Shown here piece by piece: positions 53,676 to 63,800 of a stretch of DNA of 64,000 nucleotides. The translations under genes were made by a program, and so were the position numbers. The stretch comes from Capra hircus. Taxonomy: Eukaryota > Chordata > Mammalia > Artiodactyla > Bovidae. Under the pieces are notes generated by a model. It searched no databases and had not been told where the DNA came from. It was given only the letters and a program-made list of their open reading frames with translations. Location: assembly GCF_001704415.2 (NCBI RefSeq), contig NC_030826.1, positions 57,059,362 through 57,123,361 of the forward strand, written 5' to 3'. The stretch's first letter is position 1; the number at the start of each line of letters is the position of its first letter.

Positions 53676-53870
53676 GTGTGCCGCCGCCCTCCGTGACCTG
53701 GTACAAGGACGCGGCCGTCGTGGAGGTGGGGAGGCTGAGCCGCTTCCGGCAGCGAGGCGATGGGGGCCTGCAGATCAGCGGGCTGGTGCCCGACGACACT
53801 GGCATACTGCAGTGCTTTGCCCGGAACGCGGCCGGCGAGGCGCAGACCTCCACCTACCTGGCCGTCACCA
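53676..53870 (+). CDS. SDK2: SDK2 exon, second part of Ig domain 4
   Basis: The exon is 195 bases: two bases completing Gly, 64 codons and one trailing base. It begins VPPPSVTWYKD, giving the core tryptophan, and contains GGLQISGLVPDDTGILQCFARN with the DxGxxxC F-strand motif (here L replaces the usual Tyr before QC), then the G strand AQTSTYLAVT. The acceptor ccccccag lies about 135 bases after a Bov-tA insertion (53313-53540) and just after a run of 14 C. The donor is A|gtgagt. Confidence 0.95.
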
Positions 53871-54409
53871 GTGAGTCCCCTTCGCGGTCCTGCCCGAGTC
53901 CCCGCCCCCCCCATCCCCCCACCCCAGGACACAGCTTTCCTCCAAGCCAGGGGCCTCTTGAGAACAGGCTGCTGTAGATGCAGAAACAGGATCCCAGGAG
54001 GCTTTCCCCCGGAGCGGGGTCACTCTGGCCTGTCACGCCTGCTGCTTCTGCGGCCAGCACTGGCTTTTTCTTTTACAAACCAGAGCCTCGATTTCTTGTT
54101 TAATGAAAGGTGATCCCATTTCCCTTGTCATGGAGGGTGTCAGCTGCCCTTGGGAGCCCTCAGTTTCCTCCAGAGGGAGGCTTGAGAATCGAGGCAGGGC
54201 AGGGACTGGCGTCCTTCCTGGGTCGACCCTTCCAGGGTCCTTCCACGGGGCAGGTGGTGAGGGGGCACTCGTGGGCACTCTGGCTCTTCCCGGCACCGGG
54301 TCCTCCCAGAACACTTGCATCCTTCCCTGAAGAGGGACCCACACCGATGGGAGTGGGGGGCAGGACAGGACTGGATGCGGCTAAGACACCCCACTGTCTC
54401 CCATTGCAG

Positions 54410-54526
54410 GCATCGCCCCCAACATCACCAGGGGCCCCCTGGACAGCACGGTGATCGACGGCATGTCCGTGGTGCTGGCCTGTGAGACTTCGGGGGCGCC
54501 CCGGCCAGCCATCACTTGGCAAAAAG
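54410..54526 (+). CDS. SDK2: SDK2 exon, first half of Ig domain 5
   Basis: The exon is 117 bases: two bases completing Ser, 38 codons and one trailing base. It encodes IAPNITRGPLDSTVIDG (with an NIT sequon), the B-strand cysteine in SVVLACETSG, and the core tryptophan in RPAITWQK. This segment is the best discriminator for SDK2 against recalled SDK1, which reads quite differently here. The acceptor is cattgcag and the donor is AAAAAG|gtactt. Confidence 0.95.
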
Positions 54527-54719
54527 GTACTTGAGACTGATTGACTTTAGAGGGTGGCCAAAAGTCTCGGGCAGCCCTGGGGCTCAGCTCCGGAGCCAGC
54601 CAGGGGGGTTTTCCCGTGCACGGTTGGGAAGGTCGTGCACTGCACAACCCCAGAGGGCTTCTTTCACACAAGGGATGCTCCGTGTGCCGCCCTGTCCGGC
54701 ACCAGGCTCCAGAGGCTCT

Positions 54720-54885
54720 GCCTCTGGTGAGACCCGTGACTTTGGGTGAGTTATTTACTCACTCGGAGCCTTGACGTTCCCATCTATAAACTGGGGGGCT
54801 GTGGGATGTGTCCCTGGGAGCAGCATGGAAACTAGATGAGCGGGTGCCTGGGAAGGGCCTGCACCGTGTCTGGGAAGTAGACCAG
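54720..54885 (+). repeat. MIR SINE fragment
   Basis: 'cgtgactttgggtgagttatttactcactcggagcc' is forward MIR. Confidence 0.75.
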
Positions 54886-56086
54886 CCCGTGCTGACTGAC
54901 GTAATTCCATGGTGGAGGTTGTTAGTATGGGGGGGGGGCCCACCCCCTCCCCAGGCAAAGCCAGCAAAGCCCAAGCTGTCCCCCTAGTCCACCCACCCCG
55001 TGCCTCCTCCATGCCTCCGCATTGTACACTCATGTCACAACCCCCCCCAGGGTCACACACACAGGCACACACTGTCACTCACTCACACCCCCAGCCTCTG
55101 CCCACATGACCCTCCTCTCACCCAGAGCCTCCCTCCGCCCCCTCCCTGCTCTGTCTCCCCACCTTCTAATACACAAGGTCATCGGCATATTCAGTCTACT
55201 GCTTACCCCGCCTCCCATGATTCCAGGCTTTCAGTTTTGTCCCCTGCCATCTCCCAGGAGCTTAGAACACAGTGACCCACAGGGGCTGCTTCATCAGTAT
55301 CAGTGGGGTGTGTGCCCAGACCCAGAAATAAACACGCTCACCTGATACACTCACCGGTTCAGTATGACCACACACGTGTGCAAAGGGACCCACTCACCCA
55401 CAAGCTTGCACGTGGACAGTCCCCTCGGTACAGGCAGGTGGGACTTTCTTTAAAAACAGGTATGGTCACCAACAACACACTCTCAGACACACTCTGACAC
55501 AAGGGTCTCCCTCCCTCTCTCCTTCCAGCCACCAGGGTCCCTGGGTCCCCAGTGGGAGGTCTGTCCCCACCAGCGCTGCCCCCCGCCACACCCCCTCACT
55601 GGCTGCTCCCACCCGCCGCTCCTCTGCGCTCCCCTGAAGGTGACTCCAGAAGCATCCTTCTGCAGGCAGCCCGTCACCACCCTGTCGCAGCTGTCTGCGC
55701 TCCCCCCAGCCCAGGTGCCAGCTGCATCCAAGGGCTGTGCCCGCCGGCGGGAGGCAGCGCTGGTCTTCCCTGCTGAAGGGCAGATAGCGTGGTGGGAGGA
55801 GAGATAGCAGGAGCCCGGGCTCCATGCAGGCCCCCTGCTCTGGGACCGCATGTCCTGTGTCTGTCCCCAGGTCAGAAACCAGGCTGGTCCGCAGCCCTGC
55901 CACCCTCGCCATGCCCCCTCCAGGGGACATGCAGTTGGCCTTCCTAAAGTTGGGAGCTCACCCTGGGACAGGGGGACAGGGGAGTGGTGAGGTGTGGTCC
56001 AGGCCCCTGGTGATGGCTGAATGCCAGGGGGTGGCCAGGGGGCAGCGGGCCGGCAGCCTGAGCCCACCCGTACCCGTGTCCCCCAG
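54886..56086. other. Intronic sequence, low complexity then GC-rich
   Basis: 55040-55160 is C/CA-rich. 55340-55930 gives long antisense frames without any protein motif. Confidence 0.55.
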
Positions 56087-56254
56087 GGGAGCGCATTCTG
56101 GCGAGTGGCTTGGTCCAGCTGCCGCGCTTCACACTCCTGGAGTCGGGCAGTCTGCTCATCAGCCCCACGCACATCTCCGACGCCGGCACCTACACCTGTC
56201 TGGCCACCAACTCACGAGGGGCGGACGAAGCCTCGGCCGACCTGGTGGTGTGGG
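56087..56254 (+). CDS. SDK2: SDK2 exon, second half of Ig domain 5
   Basis: The exon is 168 bases: two bases completing Gly, 55 codons and one trailing base. It starts GERILASG, contains the E-strand SGSLLISPTHI and the F-strand S-D-A-G-T-Y-T-C motif that closes the Ig5 disulphide with the previous exon. It ends ADEASADLVVW. The acceptor is gtcccccag and the donor is TGGG|gtgagt. Base composition is strongly GC-rich at third positions, as in the neighbouring exons. Confidence 0.95.
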
Positions 56255-56491
56255 GTGAGTGCCCAGGCCGGGCCGGGGTCCTTTCCACGCTTGTGTGTGA
56301 GCGTGCGCTGAGCGTGTATGAGCCCCACCGGCCCCACGTCCACCTGTCTGTCCAGCCCACACGGTCCTGAGACCTGGACAGAGGAGCTCAGAGGAAGGAG
56401 CAGGAAGGTCATGGTCCCCAGGGCGGTGCTGGGTGGGCAGGGCTCTCACCGCTTGGGCCGAGCCTAGAGAAGACAGCTGTGCGCATAGGCC

Positions 56492-56690
56492 TTAGGGCAG
56501 AGATCTGCACACTTCTGCTGGAAAGGACCAGAGAGGAAGTATTTCAGGCCCCATGGGCCAGACAGTCTCTGTCACAGCTCCACAAACTCTTCCGTTTCAT
56601 CAGGAAAGCAGCTGTAGGCAGTGCTGAACGCAGCAGGCGTGGCTGGGTGCCAGCACGGAGGGGATTTACCCAGACGGGCCCCCGGTCAGA
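56492..56690 (-). mobile_element. MER20-type (hAT-Charlie) DNA transposon fragment
   Basis: 'ggaaaggaccagagaggaagtatttcaggccccatgggcc' and 'ggcgtggctgggtgccagc' match reversed MER20 as remembered. Confidence 0.7.
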
Positions 56691-57143
56691 CTTGACCCCC
56701 AGGTTATGGTTTCCTGGCCCCTGCTCTGAGGGAACCTCCCAAGCCCCTTCCTGCCCCTTGGGGTCTGGCACCACATGGAGGGGTGGGCCACCCTCCTAGC
56801 CTGAGTGCCAGGGGCCTGGTGGGCATTGTCTTAGAACCAGAGGTCCTATTTTTACCCTGGCTGGACCCTGGGGAGCACGGCCATGATCATCCCCAGGTTT
56901 CTATATCTTTGTCCATCCTGTGGGCACGAAATTAAAAGAGCCCCCGCTATGAGCATCACTTCCCAGAATTCCCGTGGCTCTTAGTGTCCTGGGGTGTTCG
57001 CCGTGGTGGACCAGTCCACTGTAGAGCGCAGCCGCAGGGGCCCAGCTCACCAGAAGGACCCCCCACCACACCTGCATCTCACCTGTCCGTCTAGGGCCCA
57101 CCTGTCCACCTTCCCACCAGGCCACCTCCCTGCTGTCTTTCAG

Positions 57144-57246
57144 CCCGGACCCGCATCACCAGGCCCCCCCAGGACCAGAGCGTCATCAAGGGCACCCAGG
57201 CCTCCATGGTGTGCGGAGTGACACACGACCCCCGAGTGACCGTCAG
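57144..57246 (+). CDS. SDK2: SDK2 exon, first half of Ig domain 6
   Basis: The exon is 103 bases: two bases completing Ala, 33 codons and AG of an Arg codon. It encodes ARTRITRPPQDQSVIKG and the B-strand TQASMVCGVTHDPRVT with the first Ig6 cysteine. The acceptor is gtctttcag. The donor is CAG|gtactc, weak because intron positions 3-6 do not match the consensus; this end is chosen because SDK2 continues with a Tyr after this Arg and the phase fits a 2-to-1 split. The exon carrying the Ig6 tryptophan and second cysteine is not seen before the window ends. Confidence 0.9.
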
Positions 57247-57419
57247 GTACTCCTGCGGCCGAGGCCCCTTGGAGGCAAGAGGGGAGGGGCAGCTTTCGGG
57301 GGTCGCTGGTTGCTGGCTGAGTGTCCGTGCAGGGAGGTAAGTGCAGCCCGTGGGGGTCAGGGAGCAGCCACGTACAGACTCACTGCAGGACTGAGACCTG
57401 GGGACCCTACGGCCCAAAA

Positions 57420-57613
57420 GAGACCCTAACGCTGGGAAAGAGTGAAGTCAAAAGGCAAAGGGGGCAGCAGAGATGCGAAGATCAAAAGCATGTCCATCCG
57501 ATTCAATGGACCTGCCTCCGAGCAAACTCCAGGAGACAGCGAAGGACAGGGAAGCCTGGCGTGCTGCAGTCCGTGGGGTTGCAAAGAGCCCGACACAACT
57601 GAGCAACTGAACA
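57420..57613 (+). mobile_element. BovB 3' fragment
   Basis: 'gatgcgaagatcaaaagcatg…caatgga' to 'ggcctgcgtgctgcagtccgtgg'-like text and 'gacacaactgagcaactgaac' give the BovB 3' end, more diverged than the long copies. Confidence 0.78.
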
Positions 57614-58471
57614 GCAACGAAGTACATGTCTGGGGACTGAGCCAGCTTGAGTTGAAGGGGGGAGCCTGGGGTGGGGGGGAGGGGATGAAAGCTGGAGAAA
57701 CATAGGAAAGAGGGTGGGGCCCTTAGGGAGCGGGAGAGGAAGAAGCCTCTGTCTGGGGAGACGTGGAAGCTCTGAGATGCTCGGGACCCCACTGCTAGCA
57801 CTCGCCCACAGATCTTAGACCCTCTCCCCACCTGTGGACAGCAGACGGGTCTGGTGAAGAGGCGTGGGGGTCTTGACCTGCCTGGGGCAGTGGAGGGCCC
57901 TGGGGTGACCCCCAGAGAGACGCTCGTGAGGGGCCCAGGGCCCAGACAGGGGCCGCCCCTGCCCTCCTCCGTGGGAGCCCAGACCTCGCAAGCCTGGAGG
58001 GAGCCGGGTCCAACCAGGAAAGCCCCTGGGGAGGCCTGGGAGCGCAGGGAGCAGCCAAGACAGGCCTGCAAGCTGGGGACCCGCCGGGCGGGGCACAGAA
58101 ACACATCCTGGGCTGTGCTGGGCAAGGTCTCCGAGCCAGAATGGGGAGAAAATAGCCCCTTCAGACCCTCTTGAGCTTTGGATGCTGTGTTTAAAAAAAA
58201 AAAAAGTAACTGCTTCCGTAGAAATAAATAGCCCCTCCTGCTGTTCTATTCTATGGGCAACGTCACCGCTGAAGCCCCTGGCAGGGAGCTGGCCAGCCGG
58301 GCAGTGAGGGACGCCCCTTGGAGTCTCGGCCGCGCCGCGTGGGACCCGAGTGCGTCCTGGGGCGCCACCTGGTGGCCACTAGGCATATGGCCGTAGGGCC
58401 GTGCCAGGTGGGACCCCAGGAAGCCAAGGGTACTAGGTTTTATTTCTTGATATTTATATTTGCCTCATTTC
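57614..58471. other. Intronic unique GC-rich sequence
   Basis: Long open frames on both strands at 57790-58130 are compositional. A poly(A) tract lies at 58193-58205. Confidence 0.55.
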
Positions 58472-59200
58472 CCTTTATTTTATTTTTACTGAAGTACAGT
58501 TGATTCACAGTGTTGCGTTAACTTCTGGTGCACAGCAGTGATTCAGTTCTATGCATAGATACGCATTCTTCTCTAAAAAAAAAATTCTTTTCCGTTATGG
58601 TTTATCACAGGATTTTGAATATAGTTCTCTGTGCTATACAGTGGACTTGTTGCTTATCCATTCTATGTATAAAAGCTTACATCTGCTAATCCCAGCCTCC
58701 CACTCCATTCCTCCCCCAACCACCGCCCCCCTCCTTGGCAACCAGTCTACCCCCCGTATGCCTGAGTCTGTGCCTGTTTCATAGACAGGGTCCTTCGTGT
58801 TAAGTTTTAGATTCCACATGTAAGTGACATCATGTGATATTTGTCTTTGTCTTTCTGACTTACTTCACTTAGTATGACCACCTCTAATCGCATCCACGTT
58901 GCTGTGAATGGCACCATTAAGTTCTCTTTTGGGGCCGAGCGGTGTCCCCTTGGATATATGCGCTACGTCTTCCTCATCCACTCCTGTTGATGGACGTTTT
59001 GCTTCCGTGTCTTGGCTGTTGTAAACAATGCTGCTGTGAGCACTGGGGCACGGGCATCTTTTTGAAGCAGAGTTTTGTCTGGATGTGCGCCCGGGAGTGG
59101 AACTGCTGGCGCATGTGCTTGCTCTATTTTTAGTTTCATAGGGAACCTCCCGACTGGTTTCCAAGGTGGCTGCACCAGCGTCCATTCAAGGAGACTAGAC
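58472..59200 (-). mobile_element. Antisense L1 3' region
   Basis: Reverse L1 wording throughout: 'tgaagtacagttgattcacag', 'tgctatacagtggacttgttgcttatcc', 'ttactgacttacttcac'-like text and 'gttgtaaacaatgctgctgtgagcactgggg'. Confidence 0.85.
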
Positions 59201-59603
59201 TTTTAGCCCCACACCCCTTCTCGGAGGCTCTGACTCAGGCCCCACTCAAAGAAACACCTCATTTAACAGTGAACATCAGCCCTCTGGACAGCCATCGTGT
59301 GGTACCACACAAACACGGACGTGAGCCCTGAAATCACGTAGGTGTGGTTAGAACGTGGCCATCAAATAATCCAGAACCTGCTTATCCCGGGGTTTATCAG
59401 AGTGTTGTTAAACATTAATATACCAACTGTAAAAATGTCTTCCAAGAGAACCCACACATTACCCCCGCAGAACACAGCTGTGGGTCTCAGACACTTACAG
59501 AAAAAGTCACCATCATCTTAGCATCCGTCACTTGAAAATTTTTATCATAAAAAAAGCTCTGTTAATTAAGGAACACTTTGGTGTTTTATTTATTAAAATG
59601 TTA
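59201..59603. other. Intronic unique sequence
   Basis: Repeat-free between the antisense L1 and the BovB; no coding signal. Confidence 0.55.
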
Positions 59604-60989
59604 TCTACAAATTCTTTGGAATTGGAATGAAAAAACAAGGTCAGTTTTCATTCCAATTCCAAAGAAAGGCAATGCCAAAGAATGCTCAAATTACCGCACA
59701 ATTGCACTCATTTCACATGCTAGTAAAGTAATGCTCAAAATTCTCCAAGCCAGACTTCAGCAATACATGAACCGTGAACTCCCTGATGTTCAAGCTGGTT
59801 TTAGAAAGGGCAGAGGAACCAGAGATCAAATTGCCAACATCTTCTGGATCATGGAAAAAGCAAGAGAGTTCCAGAAAAACATCTACTTCTGCTTTATTGA
59901 CTATGACAAAGCCTTTGACTGTGTGAATCACAATAAACTGGAAAATTCTGAAAGAGATGGGAATACCAGAGCACCTAACCTGCCTCTGGAGAAACCTATA
60001 TGCAGGTCAGCAAGCAACAGTTAGAACTGGACATGGAACAACAGACTGGTTCCAAACAGGAAAAGGAGTATGTCAAGGCTGTATATTGTCACCCTGCTTA
60101 TTTAACTTATATGCAGAGTACATCATGAGAAACGCTGGACTGGAAGAAACACAAGCTGGAATCAAGATTGCCAGGAGAAATATCAATAACCTCAGATATG
60201 CAGATGAAACCACCCTTATGGCAGAAAGTGAAGAGGAACTAAAAAGCCTCTTGAGGAAAGTGAAAGAGGAGAGTGAAAAAGTTGGCTTAAAGCTCAACAT
60301 TCAGAAAACGAAGATCATGGCATCCGGTCCCATCACTTCATGGGAAGTAGATGGGGAAACAGTGGAAACAGTGTCAGACTTTATTTTGGGGGGCTCCAAA
60401 ATCACTGCAGATGGTGACTGCAGCCATGCAATTAAAAGACGCTTACTCCTTGGAAGAAAAGTTATGACCAACCTAGATAGTATATTCAAAAGCAGAGACA
60501 TTACTTTGCCGACTAAGGTCCGTCTAGTCAAGGCTATGGTTTTTCCTGTGGTCATGTATGGATGTGAGAGTTGGACTGTGAAGAGGCTGAATGCCGAAGA
60601 ATTGATGCGTTTGAACTGTGGTATTGGAGAAGACTCTTGAGAGTCCCTTGGACTGCAAGGAGATCCAACCAGTCCATTCTGAAGGAGATCAGCCCTGGGA
60701 TTTCTTTGGAAGGAATGATGCTAAAGCTGAAGCTCCAGTACTTTGGACACCTCAGGCGAAGAGTTGACTCATTGGAAAAGACTCTGATGCTGGGAGAGTT
60801 TGGGGGCAGGAGGAGAAGGGGATGACCCAGGATGAGATGGCTGGATGGCATCACGAACTCGATGGACGTGGGTCTGGGTGAACTCCGGGAGTTGGTGATG
60901 GACAGGGAGGCCTGGCGTGCTGCGATTCATGGGGTCACAAAGAGTCGGACACGACTGAGCGACTGAACTGAACTGAACTCTCTACAAAT
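59604..60989 (+). mobile_element. BovB (RTE) LINE, 5'-truncated with short 5' inversion
   Basis: Target duplication tctacaaat lies at 59604-59612 and 60981-60989. The + strand body (about 59637-60980) encodes the reverse transcriptase and C-terminal region. Lesions: a 2-base deletion after 'cacaataaactg' near 59941, an Asp-to-Glu change in the catalytic box (YADE instead of YADD, near 60200), and a 1-base deletion near 60583. All abolish a functional product. Between the left duplication and the body lies a 22-base inverted copy of the first body bases (59612-59633 against 59645-59666). Confidence 0.94.
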
Positions 60990-61357
60990 ACTTGGGAAAT
61001 GCTTGCACATTTTATTCGTACTCTGGACAATTCCTGTGAACAAAGAGATTCAGGGACCCCTCGCAATATAGCTGTAGGCCCACATTCCAGGCCCCCGCAG
61101 TGAACTACAGATGAGAAATCCTGCTTCCAGTTTACTGGAGGAGACCTCGCCTTGGGATGGACTTACCCATCTAGGACAATCTTTTCTAGATGGAGGAGAG
61201 AGCAGAGTCAGTCCCTCCATCCCCCTAAATTGGCAAGAATCTGTGACCAAGTCCACTTCCACATCTCCCGCCCTTGTCTGCCTTCCATTGCCTAGGTGAG
61301 GGGAGGGGAGTCTTGGGGGTGGGACGGGCCTCCAGACTTAAGTAATTTTAGAAGGCC
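60990..61357. other. Intronic unique sequence
   Basis: Nothing recognised. Confidence 0.55.
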
Positions 61358-61368
61358 CTGAGGTGTCT

Positions 61369-61616
61369 GGGAGAAGGCGATGGCACCCCACTCCAGCACT
61401 CTTGCCTCGAAAATCCCATGGACGGAGGAGCCTGGGGGGTTGCAGTCCATGGGGTTGCGACTGAGCGACTTCACTTTCACGCACTGGAAAAGGAAATGGC
61501 AACCCACTCCAGTGTTCTTGCCTGGAGAATCCCAGGGACGGTGGAACCTGGTGGGCTGCCGTCTATGGGGTCGCACAGAGTCGGACACGACTGAAGCGAC
61601 TTAGTAGCAGCAGCAG
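61369..61616 (+). mobile_element. Bov-A2 dimeric SINE with 11-bp target duplication
   Basis: Two + strand monomers with the 'gactgagcgacttcactttcacgcac' linker and a (GCA)n tail. ctgaggtgtct at 61358-61368 and 61617-61627 flanks it. Confidence 0.95.
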
Positions 61617-61892
61617 CTGAGGTGTCTCAGATGTGGGGCCAGATTTAGAGTCCCTGTTCTGGCTACAGGAAACATACCAGGGGTTCCCTGAGCTGACAGA
61701 CTGGAAAGGATTTGAATGACCGGATCAGACTAGAGTGTTAGCCGCTTAATCCTGGTTATGTGTCTTCAGAATAAATAACGGGCCCAGGGGAGGCAGGCTG
61801 GGCAGGTGTAGGTACCAGCATGAAAAGCCTCCAGAATTGCTTCCAGTTGGTATCCGAACCCAGATCTAGACGGAATCTGGACAGTCCACTTT

Positions 61893-62235
61893 TTAAATTT
61901 TATATTGGAGTGTAGCCAACTGACAATGTTGTGATAGTTTCAGATGGACAGCAAAGGGACTCAGCCATACACACACGTGTATCCATTCTCCCCCAAACTC
62001 CCCTCCCATCCAGGTTGCCCCATAACATTGAGCAAGAGCTCTCTGTGCCATACAGTAGGTCCTTGTTGCTTATGCATTTTAAATATAGCAGTGTGTACCT
62101 GTCCATCCCAAACTCCCTAACTATCCCTCCTACCCTCCCCCCGGCAACTGTAAGTTCATTAAGTCTGTGCGTCTGTTTGTGTTTTGTACATAAGATAAGC
62201 AGTCCATTCTTAATATTAATCAATATTGTTACTAT
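61893..62235 (-). mobile_element. Antisense L1 3' end
   Basis: 'tattggagtgtagccaactgacaatgttgtgatagtttcag' through 'ccatacagtaggtccttgttgcttatgc' is a longer copy of the tails at 21136 and 21360. Confidence 0.88.
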
Positions 62236-62360
62236 ATTTTATTATACAGCTAACAGATATCCATTTGGGGGGGGGATATAAAAATGCAGATAAGCCGGAG
62301 AAAATGGGGAGGGCTTGAGAGAGAAGTAGAAAAGTAGATTGATCTGTGTTTCCTTCCATT

Positions 62361-62539
62361 GGGCTCCCTGGTGGTTCAGACCTGGGTTCGATCCCTGGGT
62401 CAAGATCCCCTGGAGGAGGGCATGGCAACCCACTCCAGTGTTCTTGCCTGGAGAATCCCATGGACAGAGGAGCCTGGGGGGCTGCAGTTTGTGGGGTCAC
62501 AAAGAGTCAGACATGACTGAGCGACTCACACTTTCATTC
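62361..62539 (+). mobile_element. Bov-tA SINE with deleted head, 10-bp target duplication
   Basis: 'gggctccctggtggttcagac' joins directly to 'ctgggttcgatccctgggtc', so the sequence between the A and B boxes is missing. Flanked by tccttccatt at 62351-62360 and 62540-62549. Confidence 0.93.
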
Positions 62540-62629
62540 TCCTTCCATTAGCGACAGGAATATTTGAATGCCATTTGAAGAAACTAAAAACACTGTGTTC
62601 TCTGCTTTTTCCCTGAAGAACCTGTTACG

Positions 62630-62930
62630 AACCTCTTGTTCTGTCAATAAATATTTTTGAGTAAACTCAATTACATGACTATTCCGTCCTCCACTGTGTG
62701 GACGCCCCATAATTTATCTTACCAATTCCCTAACGCTGGGTAATTTGATTATTTCTGAATTGCTGCTAATATTAGGAAATATCGTTCTGAATGCCCTTAT
62801 AACTAAATATTTTTGCACATCTTCTGTTTCCTGAGGACTATCTAATATTACTTAAAGCTAAAAACCACTCATCAAAATTGCTCAACAGCCAGCTATATCT
62901 TTATGGATTATTTGGGGGGAAATGTCGCCT
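62630..62930 (-). repeat. Possible antisense L1M fragment
   Basis: 'tgtgtggacgccccataatttatcttaccaattccc' and 'gctaatattaggaaatatcg' resemble reversed old L1 text. Weak. Confidence 0.45.
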
Positions 62931-62949
62931 GAGTTAAAAGGACTGATGG

Positions 62950-63420
62950 GTTCTTTTTTTTAACATTCTCTTATGAAAGTTTTAAAACATACCCCAGAGA
63001 AGAGAGAATTGCATCCTCAGTCCTTCTGGACTACCTCTCAGCCTCAACGATCATCCGCATTTGCCCATCTTGTTTCATGAATCTTCCCCACGCTTTTTTT
63101 AAACTGCAAAGCTCTTTTAAAAGCAAATTTCAAAAATCCAGTTTCACCCTTAGATATGTCTCTGTGCATTTCTTACTAAAAAGGACTTTTCTTTAAACAT
63201 AACAGCCACGTCCGCTCTCACACCTGAGACAGTGAACAATTCCTTGGCTTCTTCTGACACCAGCCCGTGTTTCAGCCACCATGAGTGTCTCAGAAAGCCT
63301 TTGTACACAGAGTTAGTTTCACTCAGGGTTTAAACAGGATCCACCCGTTGCGTTTAGTTGCTGTGTCTCTTCTATTCTACATGGCTCCCTTTCTTTTTAT
63401 TTTTGTCTCTATTTTGGTTT
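62950..63420. repeat. Ancient L1 (L1ME-type) fragment
   Basis: Related to the block at 5290-6500: 'aaagcaaatttcaaaaatccagtttcaccc' and 'caggatccacccgttgcgtttagttgctgtgtctc' parallel 'ccacgcactgggtttagttgttatgactc'. Confidence 0.55.
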
Positions 63421-63486
63421 TCATTTTTGTCTTGTTTTCATGCACTTAATAAGTTAGAGAAACCAGGTTCTATAGGAGAAACATCC

Positions 63487-63700
63487 TCAAATGTTTTCTG
63501 TAAAGAGCCAGAGAGTAAATATTTTAAGCTTTGAGGGCCATATAGTCTTTGTCACAGCTTCTTACGTCTGTGTCTGCAGTTCAAAAGCAGTCATAAGCAA
63601 TCTGTAAACAAATGGGTGTGTATCTGTGTGTGTGTTCCAATAAAACTTTATTTACACAAACAGGCAGTGGGCCATAATTTGCAGAATATCCTTGCTGTAG
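63487..63700 (-). mobile_element. MER20-type (hAT-Charlie) DNA transposon fragment
   Basis: 'tctgtaaagagccagagagtaaatattttaagctttgagggccatatag' and 'ttccaataaaactttatttacacaaacaggcagtgggcc' are reversed MER20, better preserved than the copy at 56492. Confidence 0.8.
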
Positions 63701-63800
63701 AATAGCCCACATCTGGATTTGGCCAGCAGCTTTTTCAGGCTGTGGCTCACTTCTTCTTCTATCCCTTGTATTTCTGAGTAGATTTAAGTAATTGATCATG

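Larger units (their letters stand above)
25864..57246 (+). other. SDK2: SDK2 gene, internal part (10 coding exons, Ig1 end to Ig6 start)
   Basis: Ten exons bounded by AG acceptors and GT donors join into one open frame of 1359 bases. Intron phases are 2 before the first exon, then 1,2,1,2,1,1,1,1,1 between exons, and 2 after the last. Every intron between two Ig domains is phase 1, as expected for shuffled extracellular modules. Sidekick proteins are type I membrane adhesion molecules with six Ig and thirteen fibronectin III domains that direct homophilic lamina-specific synapse formation, notably in retina. SDK2 is preferred over SDK1 because the recalled SDK2 wording fits nearly throughout (for example IAPNITRGPLDSTVIDG), whereas recalled SDK1 differs at many positions. 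The paralogue assignment is from memory, not from a search. Confidence 0.95.

Noticed and set aside
25864..57246. Assignment to SDK1 instead of SDK2
   Set aside because: Several segments (IAPNITRGPLDST in Ig5, LIKLHIIWKKDG in Ig3) match remembered SDK2 and differ from remembered SDK1. A database search would settle it.
57448..58125. 225-codon antisense frame
   Set aside because: It runs through a BovB 3' fragment and GC-rich intron without a protein motif.
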